DNA from: Sulfuritalea sp.
GTDB lineage: Bacteria > Pseudomonadota > Gammaproteobacteria > Burkholderiales > Rhodocyclaceae
NCBI GenBank assembly: GCA_023229545.1
Contig: JALNZB010000016.1
Coordinates: 14,291 to 78,290 of the forward strand
Direction: 5' to 3'
Length of the DNA stretch: 64,000 nt
Under the pieces are notes generated by a model. It made no database searches and was not told the origin of the DNA. It saw only the letters and a list, made by a program, of their open reading frames with translations. The translations under genes were made by a program, and so were the position numbers. Shown in pieces: positions 63,961 through 64,000 of this stretch (position 1 is its first letter; each line of letters opens with the position of its first letter).

Positions 63961-64000
63961 TTTTCCTGCACTCCTTAAACGGGTTTGATCGTTGATTCGT

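Overview
The window is a stretch of GC-rich chromosome from a betaproteobacterium, probably of the Rhodocyclales/Nitrosomonadales type. The evidence is gene content and order: rluC divergent from rne, dapD-pilU-dapE-prmB, gltA-sucA-odhB-lpd divergent from mdh, petABC-sspAB, leuCD with cimA, and ybaB-recR. No rRNA operon, phage or complete insertion sequence is visible. Two tRNA genes (Asn, Arg) are present.

Layout. 0-9 kb: sppA, a Rieske protein, a HAD phosphatase and rluC on the minus strand, rne on the plus strand, then a tyrosine phosphatase and uvrB. 9-20 kb: an aromatic/aspartate aminotransferase, tRNA-Asn, small zinc-ribbon proteins, a dapL-lysA pair, yaeQ, an ankyrin protein, dapD, pilU, dapE and prmB. 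20-30.5 kb: slyD, a peroxiredoxin and a TCA-cycle block (lpd, odhB, sucA, gltA // mdh, citrate-lyase-like gene). 30.5-34 kb: an accessory block with a SIR2-TPR gene between two direct repeats and a PIN/AbrB toxin-antitoxin pair. 34-44 kb: an unusual iron-sulfur flavin reductase, a signalling cluster (GGDEF-hemerythrin, CZB chemoreceptor, HD-GYP-CZB), an HDOD protein and an ABC-F ATPase. 44-55 kb: tRNA-Arg, a coiled-coil protein, a GAF-PAS adenylate cyclase, sspBA, petCBA, leuDC, a transcription regulator and cimA. 55-62.7 kb: accessory region. 63 kb: recR and ybaB.

The most unusual region is 57.0-62.64 kb, which is visibly AT-richer than its surroundings. All its genes read on the minus strand and are separated by five similar imperfect palindromes flanked by GTTRRRY/RYYYAAC-type boxes. 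I read this as a gene-cassette array of integron type without an integrase in view. Its cassettes carry a TIR-domain protein fused to a deoxyribosyltransferase-like domain, a free-standing homologue of that second domain, a HEPN-like protein, a two-helix membrane protein with a possible YEATS-like domain, a large unknown protein and a secreted hydrolase. The mix suggests immunity functions. The SIR2-TPR gene at 30.6-32.8 kb is a second candidate defence gene.

A second window-wide observation is a 22-base element (CGCCGT, two variable bases, then CGCCAGCGCCGACT) with nine copies. Eight are on the plus strand. Four lie between genes and five lie in frame inside rne, odhB, leuC and twice in the ABC-F gene. 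Metabolically, the window holds two routes to diaminopimelate (dapL and dapD/dapE), a citramalate route to isoleucine, and respiratory genes with an FNR-type site upstream.
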